The notes below the pieces were generated by a model that saw only the letters and a list, made by a program, of their open reading frames with translations, did not search any database and was not told the origin of the DNA. Shown in pieces: positions 27,644-38,600 of a stretch of 46,005 nt of DNA (positions within the stretch are counted from its first letter, which is position 1; each line of letters opens with the position of its first letter). The stretch covers positions 1 to 46,005 of the forward strand of contig CADBCZ010000023.1 in the NCBI GenBank assembly GCA_902793335.1. Reading direction: 5' to 3'. The DNA is from an uncultured Lachnospiraceae bacterium (GTDB taxonomy: Bacteria > Bacillota > Clostridia > Lachnospirales > Lachnospiraceae). The position numbers were made by a program, and so were the translations under genes.

Positions 27644-27832
27644 ATGGAAAATCAATATTTCAAAGAAGCGCTAGGAAACTTTGTGACAGATTTTAACTAC
27701 GGTGGTGCAATCCGCCATCTTGTCGATCATGGTTACGATACCGACAAGATAATACGCGAATTTCACTACCCTATTTCACGAGAAACTATAGATAAGATTA
27801 TTGAAGATTATAAGAAAACAAAAAATGAATAA
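27644..27832 (+). CDS. Small conserved protein
   Basis: A 62-residue protein: MENQYFKEALGNFVTDFNYG, then HLVDHGYDTDKIIREF and SRETIDKIIEDYKK. CGAGG lies 13 nt upstream of the ATG and codon use fits the neighbours. The second half resembles a short helix-turn-helix-like repeat, but no family could be assigned with certainty. It follows the lipoprotein gene across the hairpin and converges with the CAP-domain gene, with only 4 bp between stops. Confidence 0.7.
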   Translation: MENQYFKEALGNFVTDFNYGGAIRHLVDHGYDTDKIIREFHYPISRETIDKIIEDYKKTKNE

Positions 27833-27836
27833 AAAT

Positions 27837-28829
27837 CTACTTTGTCTTAACACTTGATTTTTTCCACTTTCCAAATGTCATAATATCATCAACATAGACA
27901 AAAGTACGAATTCTGACATAATATTTCTTTTTAGATTTAAGCTTTTTATTTTTATATTTCTTTAATATCACTTTGGTGCCGGAGGAACTCACATAGTAAT
28001 AATCCGATTTTTTGAAATTCTTCTTATCAGATATCTGAAGCTGATACCCTTCTACATCGGCTTTCTTCCATTTAATAGTGATTTTCTTTTTGCCAGATAC
28101 TAGTTTAAAACCTTCTACTTTTTTCGCTGTTTTATTATTCTTAGTAGGCGTTGTATCATTATCTGCTATATTTTCACCTGTTGTTGTCTCGGTTGTTGAC
28201 TTCTCTGATGATTTTTCTTCATTTTTATTATCAGCAGTGGTTTTCTCAGTAGTTTCACCAGAAGTTTGTGTTTCAACACCCTGTAAAAGCTTTGTTTCAC
28301 CTGACTTGCTTAACGCGACCTGATATTTTACAGAACCACTTGCCGGTTCGGTAACAGCTTCCGCCTTATCGTATCCAAATTGCTGTACCCAATATAAGCT
28401 ATTACCAAACTCAAAGCAACCGATACCTATCGACTTATAACTCTTATTAAGAATATTGCTCTTATGTCCCTGTGAGCTCATCCAACTACTCATCACAGCA
28501 CTTGCACTCCTCTGTCCCCAGGCTATATTCTCCCCAAATACCTTATCATTGATAGTAAAACAGTTTTCTCCATTAGGCCTTACATGATTAAATGTCACCG
28601 TTATCTCTGCCGACCTTGCCATAGCAGATTCCAAAAGGCTTGCATCCATCTCAACAGTAGGAACACCGGCAACAGAACGCTCCTTATTGACAAGTTCTAA
28701 CACTTTAAATGCATAGTCATATCTTACCTTACCTGAAACCTCCTTATTATCTGCAGCATACACCTTTACTGCAGGAAACAATAATATAACAAAAGCAATA
28801 GCAACTAAAAGTTTAGATATTTTCCTCAT
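27837..28829 (-). CDS. Secreted CAP-domain protein with Fn3-like C-terminus
   Basis: A 330-residue exported protein. The signal peptide is clear (KLLVAIAFVILLFPAVKVYA). The CAP/SCP domain (~35-160) has VLELVNKERSVAGVPTVEMD, FNHVRPNG, GENIAWGQRSA, SWMSSQGHKSNIL and YWVQQFG, with the conserved His and Glu residues. A Thr/Glu-rich linker (~185-235) and a Fn3-like domain follow (ITIKWKKADVEGYQLQIS, then KKYYVRIRTF). CAP proteins of bacteria are poorly understood; roles in envelope binding or lipid handling have been proposed. The ATG at 28829 is preceded by GAGGAG 8 nt away. Its Fn3-like part resembles those of the surface proteins further right. Confidence 0.88.
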   Translation of the reverse strand: MRKISKLLVAIAFVILLFPAVKVYAADNKEVSGKVRYDYAFKVLELVNKERSVAGVPTVEMDASLLESAMARSAEITVTFNHVRPNGENCFTINDKVFGENIAWGQRSASAVMSSWMSSQGHKSNILNKSYKSIGIGCFEFGNSLYWVQQFGYDKAEAVTEPASGSVKYQVALSKSGETKLLQGVETQTSGETTEKTTADNKNEEKSSEKSTTETTTGENIADNDTTPTKNNKTAKKVEGFKLVSGKKKITIKWKKADVEGYQLQISDKKNFKKSDYYYVSSSGTKVILKKYKNKKLKSKKKYYVRIRTFVYVDDIMTFGKWKKSSVKTK

Positions 28830-28961
28830 ATGCATCACTCCTCGTATAATCTATTATTATTAGTTTAACATATAGATAACAGACTTACTACTGTTAATAT
28901 ATGGTCTGGTAGAAAACAGATTTAGCAAAAAGGATGACCATTAATATGGTAATCCACTCAT

Positions 28962-29855
28962 TTATAGCATTGCTATTTTATTACCCATAAATTTTTTGAG
29001 ATTCTCTAACTCATTCTTCAATTTCTCATTCTCTTCCTTCTCCGTTTTTAATTCCTGTTCTACGCTCTGCAACTGTTTATCTTTGCTCTGCAATTGTTCA
29101 TTCAACTCATTGATTTCTTTATCAAACTCTTCTTTAAACATATCTCTCAAAGCTCCCATTCCGACCATCTCCTTTATAAAATCCTTGTCCTTATTTAAGG
29201 ATATACTAAAATCTATTACCGATTCCGCATTTACAAAATCTATCTCATCGTGCAATTTGGCTACTTCATCTTTAATCCTTAAAACATCTTCCCACTTAAG
29301 ATTTCTAGTAATCATTCTAAGCCATGGATAGGCTTCACCAAGTCTTCCAGTCACTATAATCTGCATATCTACATGCCCTTGTTTCCTCACATGGTATATT
29401 CCTTTATCATATTCACTGATCGAAAATTCATCGTTTTTTAAATATCCCATGAGATTTCTTGGATAAGATTCCCTTAAAAAAGAAACCGTTATATCGTTCA
29501 TAGAAATATCATTATCATTGTAGGCTATAAAAAGATTCATGTAACCCATTGTGCGGTGATATACCCTAGCATTAAGACTATCAGCGCAACTCTTGAATTC
29601 AAATATATTATACTTCTTAAATATTGCACCAATACCGCTTTTTACCTTAATGTTATCATCCATATTAATTGCAAGAAAGTCCATACTGTTAGGTTTTGTA
29701 TTAAGAAGAACCTCATCTTCGAATACCATATGACTCTCATCTTCTCGAAGCTCCATTTTCATAGCTACGCAAAATGCCGGATGATATTGTTTTTTAAATG
29801 ATTCTTTAACTTTTAAATCACCATTATAATTTTCAGTTATGAGTGTATTATTCAT
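28962..29855 (-). CDS. Coiled-coil protein with possible PD-(D/E)XK-like residues
   Basis: A 297-residue cytoplasmic protein. In the first half, SMDFLAIN (near 57) and NIFEFKSCADSLN (near 83-95) give a D...ExK arrangement seen in PD-(D/E)XK folds, followed by YHRTMGYMNLFIAY. The C-terminal ~70 residues (EEFDKEINELNEQLQSKDKQ onward) are a clear coiled coil. Such proteins are frequent in Lachnospiraceae and some resemble Rpn/transposase-linked nucleases. Identification is tentative. Its position between a CAP protein and a surface protease gives no help. Confidence 0.55.
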   Translation of the reverse strand: MNNTLITENYNGDLKVKESFKKQYHPAFCVAMKMELREDESHMVFEDEVLLNTKPNSMDFLAINMDDNIKVKSGIGAIFKKYNIFEFKSCADSLNARVYHRTMGYMNLFIAYNDNDISMNDITVSFLRESYPRNLMGYLKNDEFSISEYDKGIYHVRKQGHVDMQIIVTGRLGEAYPWLRMITRNLKWEDVLRIKDEVAKLHDEIDFVNAESVIDFSISLNKDKDFIKEMVGMGALRDMFKEEFDKEINELNEQLQSKDKQLQSVEQELKTEKEENEKLKNELENLKKFMGNKIAML

Positions 29856-30001
29856 TTATACTCCTTTCCTATTAAATAAATAATAAAAAATCAATAGAAA
29901 AGGAATTATGGAGTAAACAAATAAAAATGTTATTCGTGCAACACAAACATAGCTCTTATACATTTAATTGTCAAGTATATTTTTAGCATTATTATAAATA
30001 T

Positions 30002-33000
30002 TTACTTCACAGTTACACTTAAAGTCTTAGAAAGACCGTTTCTTGCATATACATGGACCTTTGTCGTTCCTACAGCAACGCCTTTGAGCTTACCGTTCTT
30101 ATCAACAGTAACAATACTTTCATCCAAACTAACATAGCGAAATTTCTTCACGTTCAAAAAAGTAAGCTGTTTCTTCTTATTATCAATCGGTATGGTTGTG
30201 GCAGATATTTTTTCTGTTTCTCCTACATTAAGCTTAATATATTTTTTTGCTAATGATATCGCTTTCGGATTAGTGTATTTCTTATTTTTATCACCTGCAA
30301 GATAACAAATATCACTTTTTGCAATCAATGTTTTTTTGCCATCAATTATTTTAAACGCTTCAATCTTAGCAGCAAAAACTTTATTGCGCTTAATCTTCTT
30401 ACCATTTAGCTTTGTTATTTTTATACTTCTTTTATTATTTTTGTTGATTATCTGCACAGGCTTTTTCATCTTGCTGCCATAATAACCGGCATACACATAA
30501 TATCCATCTGCACCTTTTATCTTGTTCCATTTTAGCTTTAAGGCATTCTTCTTCATCGTCATGTTAAACCCAATAAAGCTTATACTATTATCAGACGTAC
30601 CAACAGTTGATGAATTCTCAACAGAATTTTCTCCCGTATTGTCGTCTGGAGTTTGCTCTGATTTGTCACCTGAATCAGCCACAGAAGTATCTTGCCTAAC
30701 AACCAAATCACCACTCGGTTTAATCTCCGGTTTGTCACTTTGAGGATCTTTGGGTTCGACCCCTGGCGTATCGCTTAGGTTATCTGTCGGTGTGTCACCC
30801 GGTTCTACCTCTGGTGTTTCGCTTGGTGTATCACTTGGTTCTACCTCCGGCTTGTCATTTGGCGTTTCGACACTTTCTTCTCCCGGTGTGTCGCTTGGTG
30901 TATCACCCGGTTCATCTCCCGGTGTATCGCTCGGTTCTACCTCCGGCTTGTCATTTGGCGTTTCGACACTTTCTTCTCCCGGTGTGTCGCTTGGTGTGTC
31001 ACCTGGTTCTACCTCCGATGTTTCGCTTGGTGTATCACCCGGTTCTACCTCTGGCTTGTCACTTGGCTCTTCGCCCATTTCTTCTCCCGGTGTATCGCTC
31101 GGGTTATCACTCGGTGTGCCGACAACCGACTTCACCTCAAATGAATACCGACCCCAATCAGTTCCTGTGACAAGCCACTTATCTGTAGCTGCACAGGCAC
31201 CCTTAACTCTAACATACATTAGTTCTTCATTACTATTGTCATCAATTATTATATCTCCAACCCACTCTTTTGAGTTAACAAACGAACCGCTTACAATATG
31301 ATTGGTAAATGGATCATTTATATCATAAGAAACCTCAGGACAAATGTCACCACACATATCACGGTTAAATGCAATATGAAGCTTATATTCACCTGCAACT
31401 AATACACTCACTCTTTCTCCATTTTTGTCCTCGACATATACATCACTGACAACCGGATAACAACTTTCTGATGCATTGCCATAAGTCAAATCAGAATCAC
31501 TTGTATGTGAATTATTAAGAATGACATTATTTGAATGCTCATTTACTATATTCTCGGAATTAATGATCATCGGTTTATACACCAAACTGCCATTGTCAGA
31601 ACTGTCAACTCTGGCACAGTTGATCAAGAAAACACTGTTTGTCGCATAAACCTTACATGCATTAAATGAGCAGTTATCAAATTGAACCGTATCAAAATTT
31701 CCCTCAATATTAACATCATTTTTAGAGGTGTTACCGTTACCATTTTCACATCTGAGATTGCTCATATTGGAAAATGAGATATTATCACAGATAACTGATG
31801 AACCACCTTTATATACATGATATTTACCTTTATTATCTATCCCTCTGTAATTAACTGTATCAAAATCCTGAACCAGATTAAGATGATCACCATTATTGAT
31901 TGATATACATGGATTCGTTATATTGACATAGCTCATATTGACGGTGCCGTTATTAACGATCTTAACCTCATATGCAGTGAAATCTCTTCCTGGAAGTAGA
32001 TTGATTGGGTTGTCCTGACTACCATCACATATAAAACTTCCATTCACTTTAATGTATGTATACGGATCTGTTTTCTTAACCGTAGCAGGATCACCTGTCC
32101 AGAATTCTATTCTGCTTCCGCCAACCACAGTGACCGTAACGCCTTCATCGATTATAACTTCACCATCAATAATATAATTACCGTCAAGTGTTGTATCTTC
32201 AGTAATTGTTCCGTTCAAAACTGTAGGGGAGGTGGTATCCGTATCACTTTCCGCACTATAATTATCGGATGTTTCATTATCGACAACACCTTCTGTATTT
32301 CCATCATCCCTTGTCGGATCATCAACTTTAACTTTCACACTTTCAAGAAATGCACCCGAAGAAAACTTCACAAGACCATTATCATCAGCCTGCAAATTTT
32401 CAAGCATCTTATTCATTATTCCTCTTGATGAATATGAGGTCTTGCCCTTCATATCAGCTATATAAACAGCAGCCGCAGCTGAAACAATCGGTGCTGAGTA
32501 TGAAGTTCCGTTTTTAGCGCCATAACCCCCACCTGAAGTCGTACTGTATATTGAAGAACCCGGTGCAGCAAGCTCATATTCAGGACCTTCACCCTTCTTA
32601 GCATCCAGGTTAGAAAATGAAGCAAGTTTTCCTTCCTTGTCATAAGCCATAACACCTATTACATAAGGGTAACACGCCGGATATTGATTGCCCTTTTTTT
32701 CGCTATCAGAATCAGCAGTAGAATAGCTCTCATTTCCCGCCGCAGCAACAAGCACACTACTACCAAATGCCCGTCCCAGAGCAGTCTCAACAATTGCGGA
32801 ATGCACATAAGCACCAAAAGACATATTGATAACGTCAGCCCCCATTGCAGAAGCATAGTCTATAGCCTTAGCAATATCCGTAGATTTAAATGTTCCCGAA
32901 GCATCCCCGGCTTTCACAATCATCAGACGCGAATTACAGGCCATTCCTACACCGCCCACGTCATTATTCTCCATTCCGATAACTCCGGCAACAAATGTTC

Positions 33001-33790
33001 CGTGACCATTATCATCCATAAGGCCATCATCGCCCTCTACAACAGATACTCCATGAATATCATCCACGTATCCGTTGCCATCATCATCAACTCCTGCCTT
33101 ACCGTTTGCCTCGGCTTCATTTATCCAAATGTTATCTTTTAGATCTTCATGTGTATAGTCAACCCCGGTGTCAATGACCGCTACAACAGAACCTTTACCA
33201 CTATATTTATCTATTCCATTATTATTCCAGAAATCAAGCAATCCCTGCTCTTTTAAGTACCATTGTTCGGATATTCCCGCATTGGATAACAATGCTTCTT
33301 CCATACTATTATTTTCAGTATTATTATTTTCGATATTGTGTGTATCAACATGATCATCATCACAGATATGATATTCATAGACAGGCTCTGCTATAAGACA
33401 ATCGCCTGAAGAATTCCAGGAATCTATTTCATTCCATATATCAGAATTGCTATCAGATTTAACAGAGTATGTAACCAAGCGGCTTCCATCAGCATTTTCA
33501 CACACAGAAACGATCTCACATCCTGCAATTTCATTATCTAAAGAAAGGCTGTTATCTCCTTTGTCTTCTTTGCGCACAATAACAAAGCTCTCATCGCTTA
33601 TGTCTGCCTGAGCACGATATTTCTCATCGGAAATCTCTTCAATGATATCAGAATAATCATACATATCCGCTGTTGATACCGATATCATCTTTGCCTCACC
33701 GCCTGAAAACGGCATAATTGAAACAAGAGAGTTAACAATCAATGATAATGCAGTTGTAAATGTCAGAATAAATCTGTATTTTTTGATCAT
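30002..33790 (-). CDS. Subtilisin-like (S8) surface protease with repeats
   Basis: A 1262-residue secreted protein. A signal peptide (FILTFTTALSLIVNSLVSIM) and propeptide (~30-185) precede the S8 domain (~190-470): Asp in VAVIDTGVDYTHEDL, His in DDNGHGTFVAGVIG, Ser in NGTSYSAPIVSAA. A beta-helix-like region (~510-780) and Ig-like part follow. A Pro/Glu/Asp/Thr/Ser repeat (~905-1030: EPGDTPSDTPGE and variants) acts as a stalk. A Fn3-like (WNKIKGADGYYVYAG) and a Big2-like end (RYVSLDESIVTV, VYARNGLSK) close it. There is no LPXTG. The ATG at 33790 has GGGGGTGG a few bases upstream. It probably degrades external or cell-surface protein. Confidence 0.9.
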   Translation of the reverse strand: MIKKYRFILTFTTALSLIVNSLVSIMPFSGGEAKMISVSTADMYDYSDIIEEISDEKYRAQADISDESFVIVRKEDKGDNSLSLDNEIAGCEIVSVCENADGSRLVTYSVKSDSNSDIWNEIDSWNSSGDCLIAEPVYEYHICDDDHVDTHNIENNNTENNSMEEALLSNAGISEQWYLKEQGLLDFWNNNGIDKYSGKGSVVAVIDTGVDYTHEDLKDNIWINEAEANGKAGVDDDGNGYVDDIHGVSVVEGDDGLMDDNGHGTFVAGVIGMENNDVGGVGMACNSRLMIVKAGDASGTFKSTDIAKAIDYASAMGADVINMSFGAYVHSAIVETALGRAFGSSVLVAAAGNESYSTADSDSEKKGNQYPACYPYVIGVMAYDKEGKLASFSNLDAKKGEGPEYELAAPGSSIYSTTSGGGYGAKNGTSYSAPIVSAAAAVYIADMKGKTSYSSRGIMNKMLENLQADDNGLVKFSSGAFLESVKVKVDDPTRDDGNTEGVVDNETSDNYSAESDTDTTSPTVLNGTITEDTTLDGNYIIDGEVIIDEGVTVTVVGGSRIEFWTGDPATVKKTDPYTYIKVNGSFICDGSQDNPINLLPGRDFTAYEVKIVNNGTVNMSYVNITNPCISINNGDHLNLVQDFDTVNYRGIDNKGKYHVYKGGSSVICDNISFSNMSNLRCENGNGNTSKNDVNIEGNFDTVQFDNCSFNACKVYATNSVFLINCARVDSSDNGSLVYKPMIINSENIVNEHSNNVILNNSHTSDSDLTYGNASESCYPVVSDVYVEDKNGERVSVLVAGEYKLHIAFNRDMCGDICPEVSYDINDPFTNHIVSGSFVNSKEWVGDIIIDDNSNEELMYVRVKGACAATDKWLVTGTDWGRYSFEVKSVVGTPSDNPSDTPGEEMGEEPSDKPEVEPGDTPSETSEVEPGDTPSDTPGEESVETPNDKPEVEPSDTPGDEPGDTPSDTPGEESVETPNDKPEVEPSDTPSETPEVEPGDTPTDNLSDTPGVEPKDPQSDKPEIKPSGDLVVRQDTSVADSGDKSEQTPDDNTGENSVENSSTVGTSDNSISFIGFNMTMKKNALKLKWNKIKGADGYYVYAGYYGSKMKKPVQIINKNNKRSIKITKLNGKKIKRNKVFAAKIEAFKIIDGKKTLIAKSDICYLAGDKNKKYTNPKAISLAKKYIKLNVGETEKISATTIPIDNKKKQLTFLNVKKFRYVSLDESIVTVDKNGKLKGVAVGTTKVHVYARNGLSKTLSVTVK
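30839..30997. repeat. 96-bp tandem repeat within the protease stalk
   Basis: About 63 bp starting near 30839 recur exactly 96 bp away (from 30935), encoding PNDKPEVEPSDTP and neighbours. Shorter degenerate copies extend to about 31115. This can expand or contract by slippage or recombination, changing stalk length by 32 residues without a frameshift. Confidence 0.85.
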
Positions 33791-33862
33791 CAAATGCCAC
33801 CCCCAATGCAACATTTAATATATAAGGAAATCTGTTTCCAGTCGCCCATTTTACCAATTACA

Positions 33863-35461
33863 TTATTTTACGCATCGACGAATCCTGCATTTATGCTCTT
33901 TGGTATTTTTATCGTAATTTATACCCACCAGAACAATTTCGCCACCATAATTTTCAAGTAATCTGGGATAATTTCTGTCATTTATTTGTTGTATGGCTCC
34001 ATCTGCTGTTTTGTTCCATTTTAATTCAATTATCATAGCCGGAAGCATAGATCGCCTTTTCGGCAAGAACACTATATCTGCGATACCATGTCCGGATGGC
34101 AGTTCCTCAAGTTTTGCATACTGATCTACACATGAAATATATGCCATTTTTATAACATAACGAAGACTTTGTTCGTTATTGTAAAATGTAGGCGCATACT
34201 CAGATTCATGAACCTCTGCAATAGCTTCTGCCACAGCAGTTTCATTTCCTGCAAGTGTATCGTTTAACAATTTATCCGATTTCTCAACTAGTTCAACCAA
34301 TCTCTGATGCTTTGCCTTTCGAAGCATCATGTCAAATTCCGTCCTTACCTCTTCATTTGGAATACTTGCCATACCAATAACCTCATCATCGTCCTCATCA
34401 TAAGAATTCGATACCTCTTCATATGTCAGATATCCCAAATGAATCAACAATGTGAGCACATCGTCTTTGCATGTAAATGTATTAACATCATTTTGAAACG
34501 AATCAGTTGCTACCTCAACACTCTCTCCTGCTATCAGTCTCTTTATATCATCCTGAAGACCATCCTGATCTATATCAATATAGGTCATAAGTGTTTCTGC
34601 AGCAGAAGTTTTTTTCCAATAAGATCTGTACTTTCCATTTTCAATGACCTGCATAACAGAGTATGGATTGTATAAAGAATGCTTTTCCCCTATCGTATAC
34701 CCATCATACCATTTTTTCATTTTTTCAAAACTTTTTCCGGAGCTTTCACAACACTGTTTTACTTCATCCTCGGTAAAACCTATATAACTTGCCAGATTGC
34801 CCGGTTCAAGCACCGTATATTCTTCAAAATCTGATACTGCAGATTGATTACCATCCTTTTTGATAGGAAGTATTCCCGTCATATACGCAGCAGCGAATAC
34901 TTTAGAGGTAGTTCCACTGTTCTTAAACAAAGAACGAAGAAACTCAAGATACTCTTCCTGTACACCCGGGTTTTCCCTAATAGGAGCATCCCACTCATCT
35001 ATTACTATAATGAACTTATTACCCGCTTTTTCCACAGCATCAACTAATGTAGCCGATAGATCTTCTTTTTCTGTCACTTCCGGATACTGGATTTTTATTT
35101 CCTCTGTCAGGTTTCTTATAAGAAATGGTATCAATGTTTTATATTTATCAGTATATGGTTTAATACCTGTCATATCCCAATAGATAACATCATATTTATT
35201 CAAATGCTTTTCATAGTTTTCATCTCCGGCTATTTCATATTTTTCAAACAATTTACCGGAGTCACATGTTTTATCATAATAAGCGCAAAGCATTTGTGCA
35301 GCATAGGATTTTCCAAATCGTCTCGGTCTGCTAATACATATTAATTTTTTCTTGGTTCCTATCGCAGCATTTATTATTTTTATCAGACCTGTTTTATCAA
35401 TGTAATACGATTCCAATATTTCTGAAAATCCACTATTACCGGGATTTAGGTATGTTCCCAT
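33863..35461 (-). CDS. AAA-ATPase-like / PD-(D/E)XK_9 protein
   Basis: A 532-residue cytoplasmic protein of the AAA-ATPase_like (PF09820) plus PDDEXK_9 (PF08011) type. The P-loop variant SRPRRFGKS is at about residues 44-52 and Walker B KFIIVIDEWDAP near 153. YIDKTGLIKIIN is a conserved start. The C-terminal nuclease-like domain has GIADIVFLPKRRS and MIIELKWNKTADGA (ExK). This family occurs in many copies in gut Firmicutes and Bacteroidetes; the function is unknown. AAGGTGAGG precedes the ATG. It lies between the two big surface genes but has no obvious functional link to them. Confidence 0.9.
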   Translation of the reverse strand: MGTYLNPGNSGFSEILESYYIDKTGLIKIINAAIGTKKKLICISRPRRFGKSYAAQMLCAYYDKTCDSGKLFEKYEIAGDENYEKHLNKYDVIYWDMTGIKPYTDKYKTLIPFLIRNLTEEIKIQYPEVTEKEDLSATLVDAVEKAGNKFIIVIDEWDAPIRENPGVQEEYLEFLRSLFKNSGTTSKVFAAAYMTGILPIKKDGNQSAVSDFEEYTVLEPGNLASYIGFTEDEVKQCCESSGKSFEKMKKWYDGYTIGEKHSLYNPYSVMQVIENGKYRSYWKKTSAAETLMTYIDIDQDGLQDDIKRLIAGESVEVATDSFQNDVNTFTCKDDVLTLLIHLGYLTYEEVSNSYDEDDDEVIGMASIPNEEVRTEFDMMLRKAKHQRLVELVEKSDKLLNDTLAGNETAVAEAIAEVHESEYAPTFYNNEQSLRYVIKMAYISCVDQYAKLEELPSGHGIADIVFLPKRRSMLPAMIIELKWNKTADGAIQQINDRNYPRLLENYGGEIVLVGINYDKNTKEHKCRIRRCVK

Positions 35462-35570
35462 ATCCTCACCTTCTTTTCAAAATAATTATAGATATATCTA
35501 TAATTTTACCCTAACAAAATCTAATTTACAACAGCAAAAATGAAATGAAGTCTTTTAATATAAAAAACAA

Positions 35571-35625
35571 TTCTCCGGCACCTTTTAAACGCTTATTTAC
35601 AAACGTTTTAAAGGATACCGGAGAA
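35571..35625 (-). terminator. Terminator of the giant surface gene (copy A)
   Basis: A 55-bp imperfect palindrome: TTCTCCGGCACCTTTTAAACG pairs with CGTTTTAAAGGATACCGGAGAA. On the minus strand it is followed by TTGTTTTTT. It is identical to the copy at 44804-44858. Confidence 0.9.
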
Positions 35626-35657
35626 TCTTTATAAGTGTATCATATGAAGTTAATAAC

Positions 35658-38600
35658 TTATTTAACAACAGTTACTTTGATTTCCTTTGCATATCCATTT
35701 CTGGCATATACATAAATTATTGTTGTTCCTTCTTTAACTCCTGTGATCTCGCCCTTTGCGTTAACTTTCGCGATCTCAGGATCAGCAGATGCATATCGGA
35801 ACTCCTTGGCGTGAGCATCAGAAAGCTGTTTTTTAGAATTGTCAACCAGTATAGTCTTTGCATTAATCTTATGTGTACTACCCACACCGACATTGATTAT
35901 CGTATGGTTTGTAATCTTTATATCTTTAACATTAGTAAAATTATTATTCTTCAAACCTACTATGTGGGCAGTAATTGATTTGCCTATATTAAGTTTCTTT
36001 CCGCCTGCTTTCTTATATGCTCTGACAAGTATCTTGTAGTTCTTCTTAAGATTGAGTTTCTTGCCATTGATCTTCTTTACAGATAATTTAGTTGTCGTAT
36101 TCTTCTTAATAGTCTTGGTAGCTTTCCTGCTAAAGTCTTTACCGCAATACTGTACAAACACCTGATATCCGTCTGCATCTTTAACCTTCCCCCACTCGAT
36201 ATTGATCTTATTGCCTACCTGATCAACCTTAAGTTTTATGTTAATACTTAATGTATTCTTTCTAAGCTTCTCCGGAGTAGCATACTTGTTAGCTGCAACC
36301 TCGACCTGTGCATCTGACTTAGCCTCTTTTGCAATCTCAGCAGTTTTATTCATCACTTTTTTAACAAGTGTTGTATTTTCTTTTGTCGACTCAGCATCAG
36401 ACACTGTTCCTTTAGCTGCATTGCCAACAATCTTTTCAACTGTAGAATCCAGAGAGTCAATCACTTTCTTAGCTTCTTTATCAACCTCTGTCTTCAACGA
36501 CTTCTTCTGCTTATCGGTAAGTCCCTTAGTGTTATCAATCGTCTTCTTAGCTGCCACAATCTGACTTTCCACTTCTGTTTTGAGCGCATCTTTAATTGTT
36601 GCTTTGGTTGCTTCAATCGCTTTCTGATATGCCGCCTCTACAGCTTCAACATATGGTGAAGAATCTACAGCATTTTTAGCATCCGCAATTGTTGTATCAT
36701 TCTGTTTCTTAAATTCTTCCTTCTTTTCATCAGAAAGATTAGTTAATGAGTCAACTATTTTATTCACTTCCGCAACAACATTATTAATCTTATCTTCAGC
36801 ATTTTTCTTAGAAGCCTCAAGAGTTTCATCGATCTTAGGCTCGTCTGTTTTCTTGTCATCAGCCTTAGGCTCGTCTGTTTTCTTATCGTCGGTCTTAGTT
36901 TCGTCCGGTTTCTTCTCATCCTTACTCTTGTCGTCTTCGTTCTTGTCATCAGCCTTAGAATTTTCCTTCCACTGTGCATATAATGTCATATCAGCAGTCG
37001 GAGTAACATCTGCCTTATCAGCATATGCCGTTCCTTTTCCGTCGGTCTTGGTATTCCAACCGTCAAAAACAAAGCCCTCTCTTGTAAATGTGTTAGCATT
37101 TAATGCAGCTGTACCACCAATCTCCTGCTCCGCCATAGTTCCTGTCCCGCCGTTGGCATCAAATGTTACCGTATATTTTGCAACGGCTTTATAAGTTGTA
37201 GTTCCGTCTTCATTATCTGTCTTGGTAAGAATCAATGTCGGCGGTACTACTATATCAACAACTCCGGTATGATTATCCTTATCGATAGTAATTGTCTTTT
37301 CCGTATTGATACTTGCTGATACATCATTATCGTTGATAAGCTTAATAACAGCTCCATCTTCAGTGTCATCTATGGCACTCTGAAGATCAGTATAATTGTT
37401 ACCATCAACCGAAACAACGGATTCACTGGTGCCGCTTAATGTAAATGTACCGAACCCGTTAGGATCTACAAATTCAGCAACATACGCGTCGTCATCATAA
37501 TAAAGCTTTACATTATACTCGTAATTTATACCATTACTGCTATGCTTAACATAAGCGGTTTCAGGAGAATCATTAGTACTATTTTCTGTCGCGCCAATAG
37601 CCTGTGCAAATTCTTCCGGTAATTCAATCCTGATATTTACAGGAGTACCTTTCGTATCAATCTTTCCGGATCCGATCTCCTTAACCTTTTCCTTATCAGC
37701 CTCATCTTCTGATGCAGCCGCAGAAATGGTATCTGCAGCGGATGTGATATCATCAGTAGTCTCATAGCTCTTGTAAACAGCATCTATGTCCAGTGTAAGT
37801 TTAGTATCATCCTCTGAAATAACATAATCCTTCGCATCAATCTCAAGTGACGGAATGATAACTATATTCTTGTTGCTGTCTTCTACATCCTCAGATTTGT
37901 TGACAATATCCTGTGTCTGCCTGATTACGGCATCTTCAATATCTGCTGTTGTCTTCTTGGCAATCTCTTCTACTACTTCCACATATTCTTCAGGAATGTT
38001 TTCTGTATCAACATTTATTACCGGCTCTCCCTGATCTATCTTGACATCCGCATTCGTATCCGTCAGATTTTCAAGTACCCTCTGTTTTTCCAGATCCTTC
38101 TCAAGTTTGGTAATAATATCATCTAATGCGTCCTCGTTCCGGTCTAAAGCCTTGTCGTAATCATACGGAAGTTCATCAATATCCTTCTTGGCATTTTCAA
38201 CCAGCTTCCTGCTTTCTTCGCTGTCATCATCTTTCAAAAGGTCATCTGCAGCAGTTTTCCGTTCTTCCTTATCTGTGTTAAATGTTTCTACAGATTCTTT
38301 GTCTGCGATATTGTAACCGATTGCATAAGTTGATAACCTCTTGGTATAAATAGTAATAGTTTTCGCCTCATTATCGATCTGGAATGTCCCATCAATTCCC
38401 GGTGTCTTATCTGAAAGTGTCTCCGTGGTTTCTCCGTAAGAACGATAAACGGTAACATTGTCCTTACCTGTGAAATCATATGGAACCACAATGACCAAAA
38501 CGTTGTCGGTTTCAGTAACAGCGTTATCAGTTGTGCTGTCTACAACCTTCACAAGTTTAGTTTCAAAGAATTCTAACGTTTTGTCAGAAGCCTGTTCCCT

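Noticed and set aside
30839-31115. Possible CRISPR array
   Set aside because: Repeats are in frame within a protein gene, unequal in spacing, with no spacers or cas genes.
30750-31301. Plus-strand 183-codon repetitive frame
   Set aside because: It is the antisense of the protease Pro/Glu repeat; the Ser/Gly/Val pattern arises from the complementary codons.
35658-35760. LPXTG sortase signal at the C-termini of the surface proteins
   Set aside because: All end directly in VTVK or VTVVK without LPXTG, hydrophobic span or basic tail.
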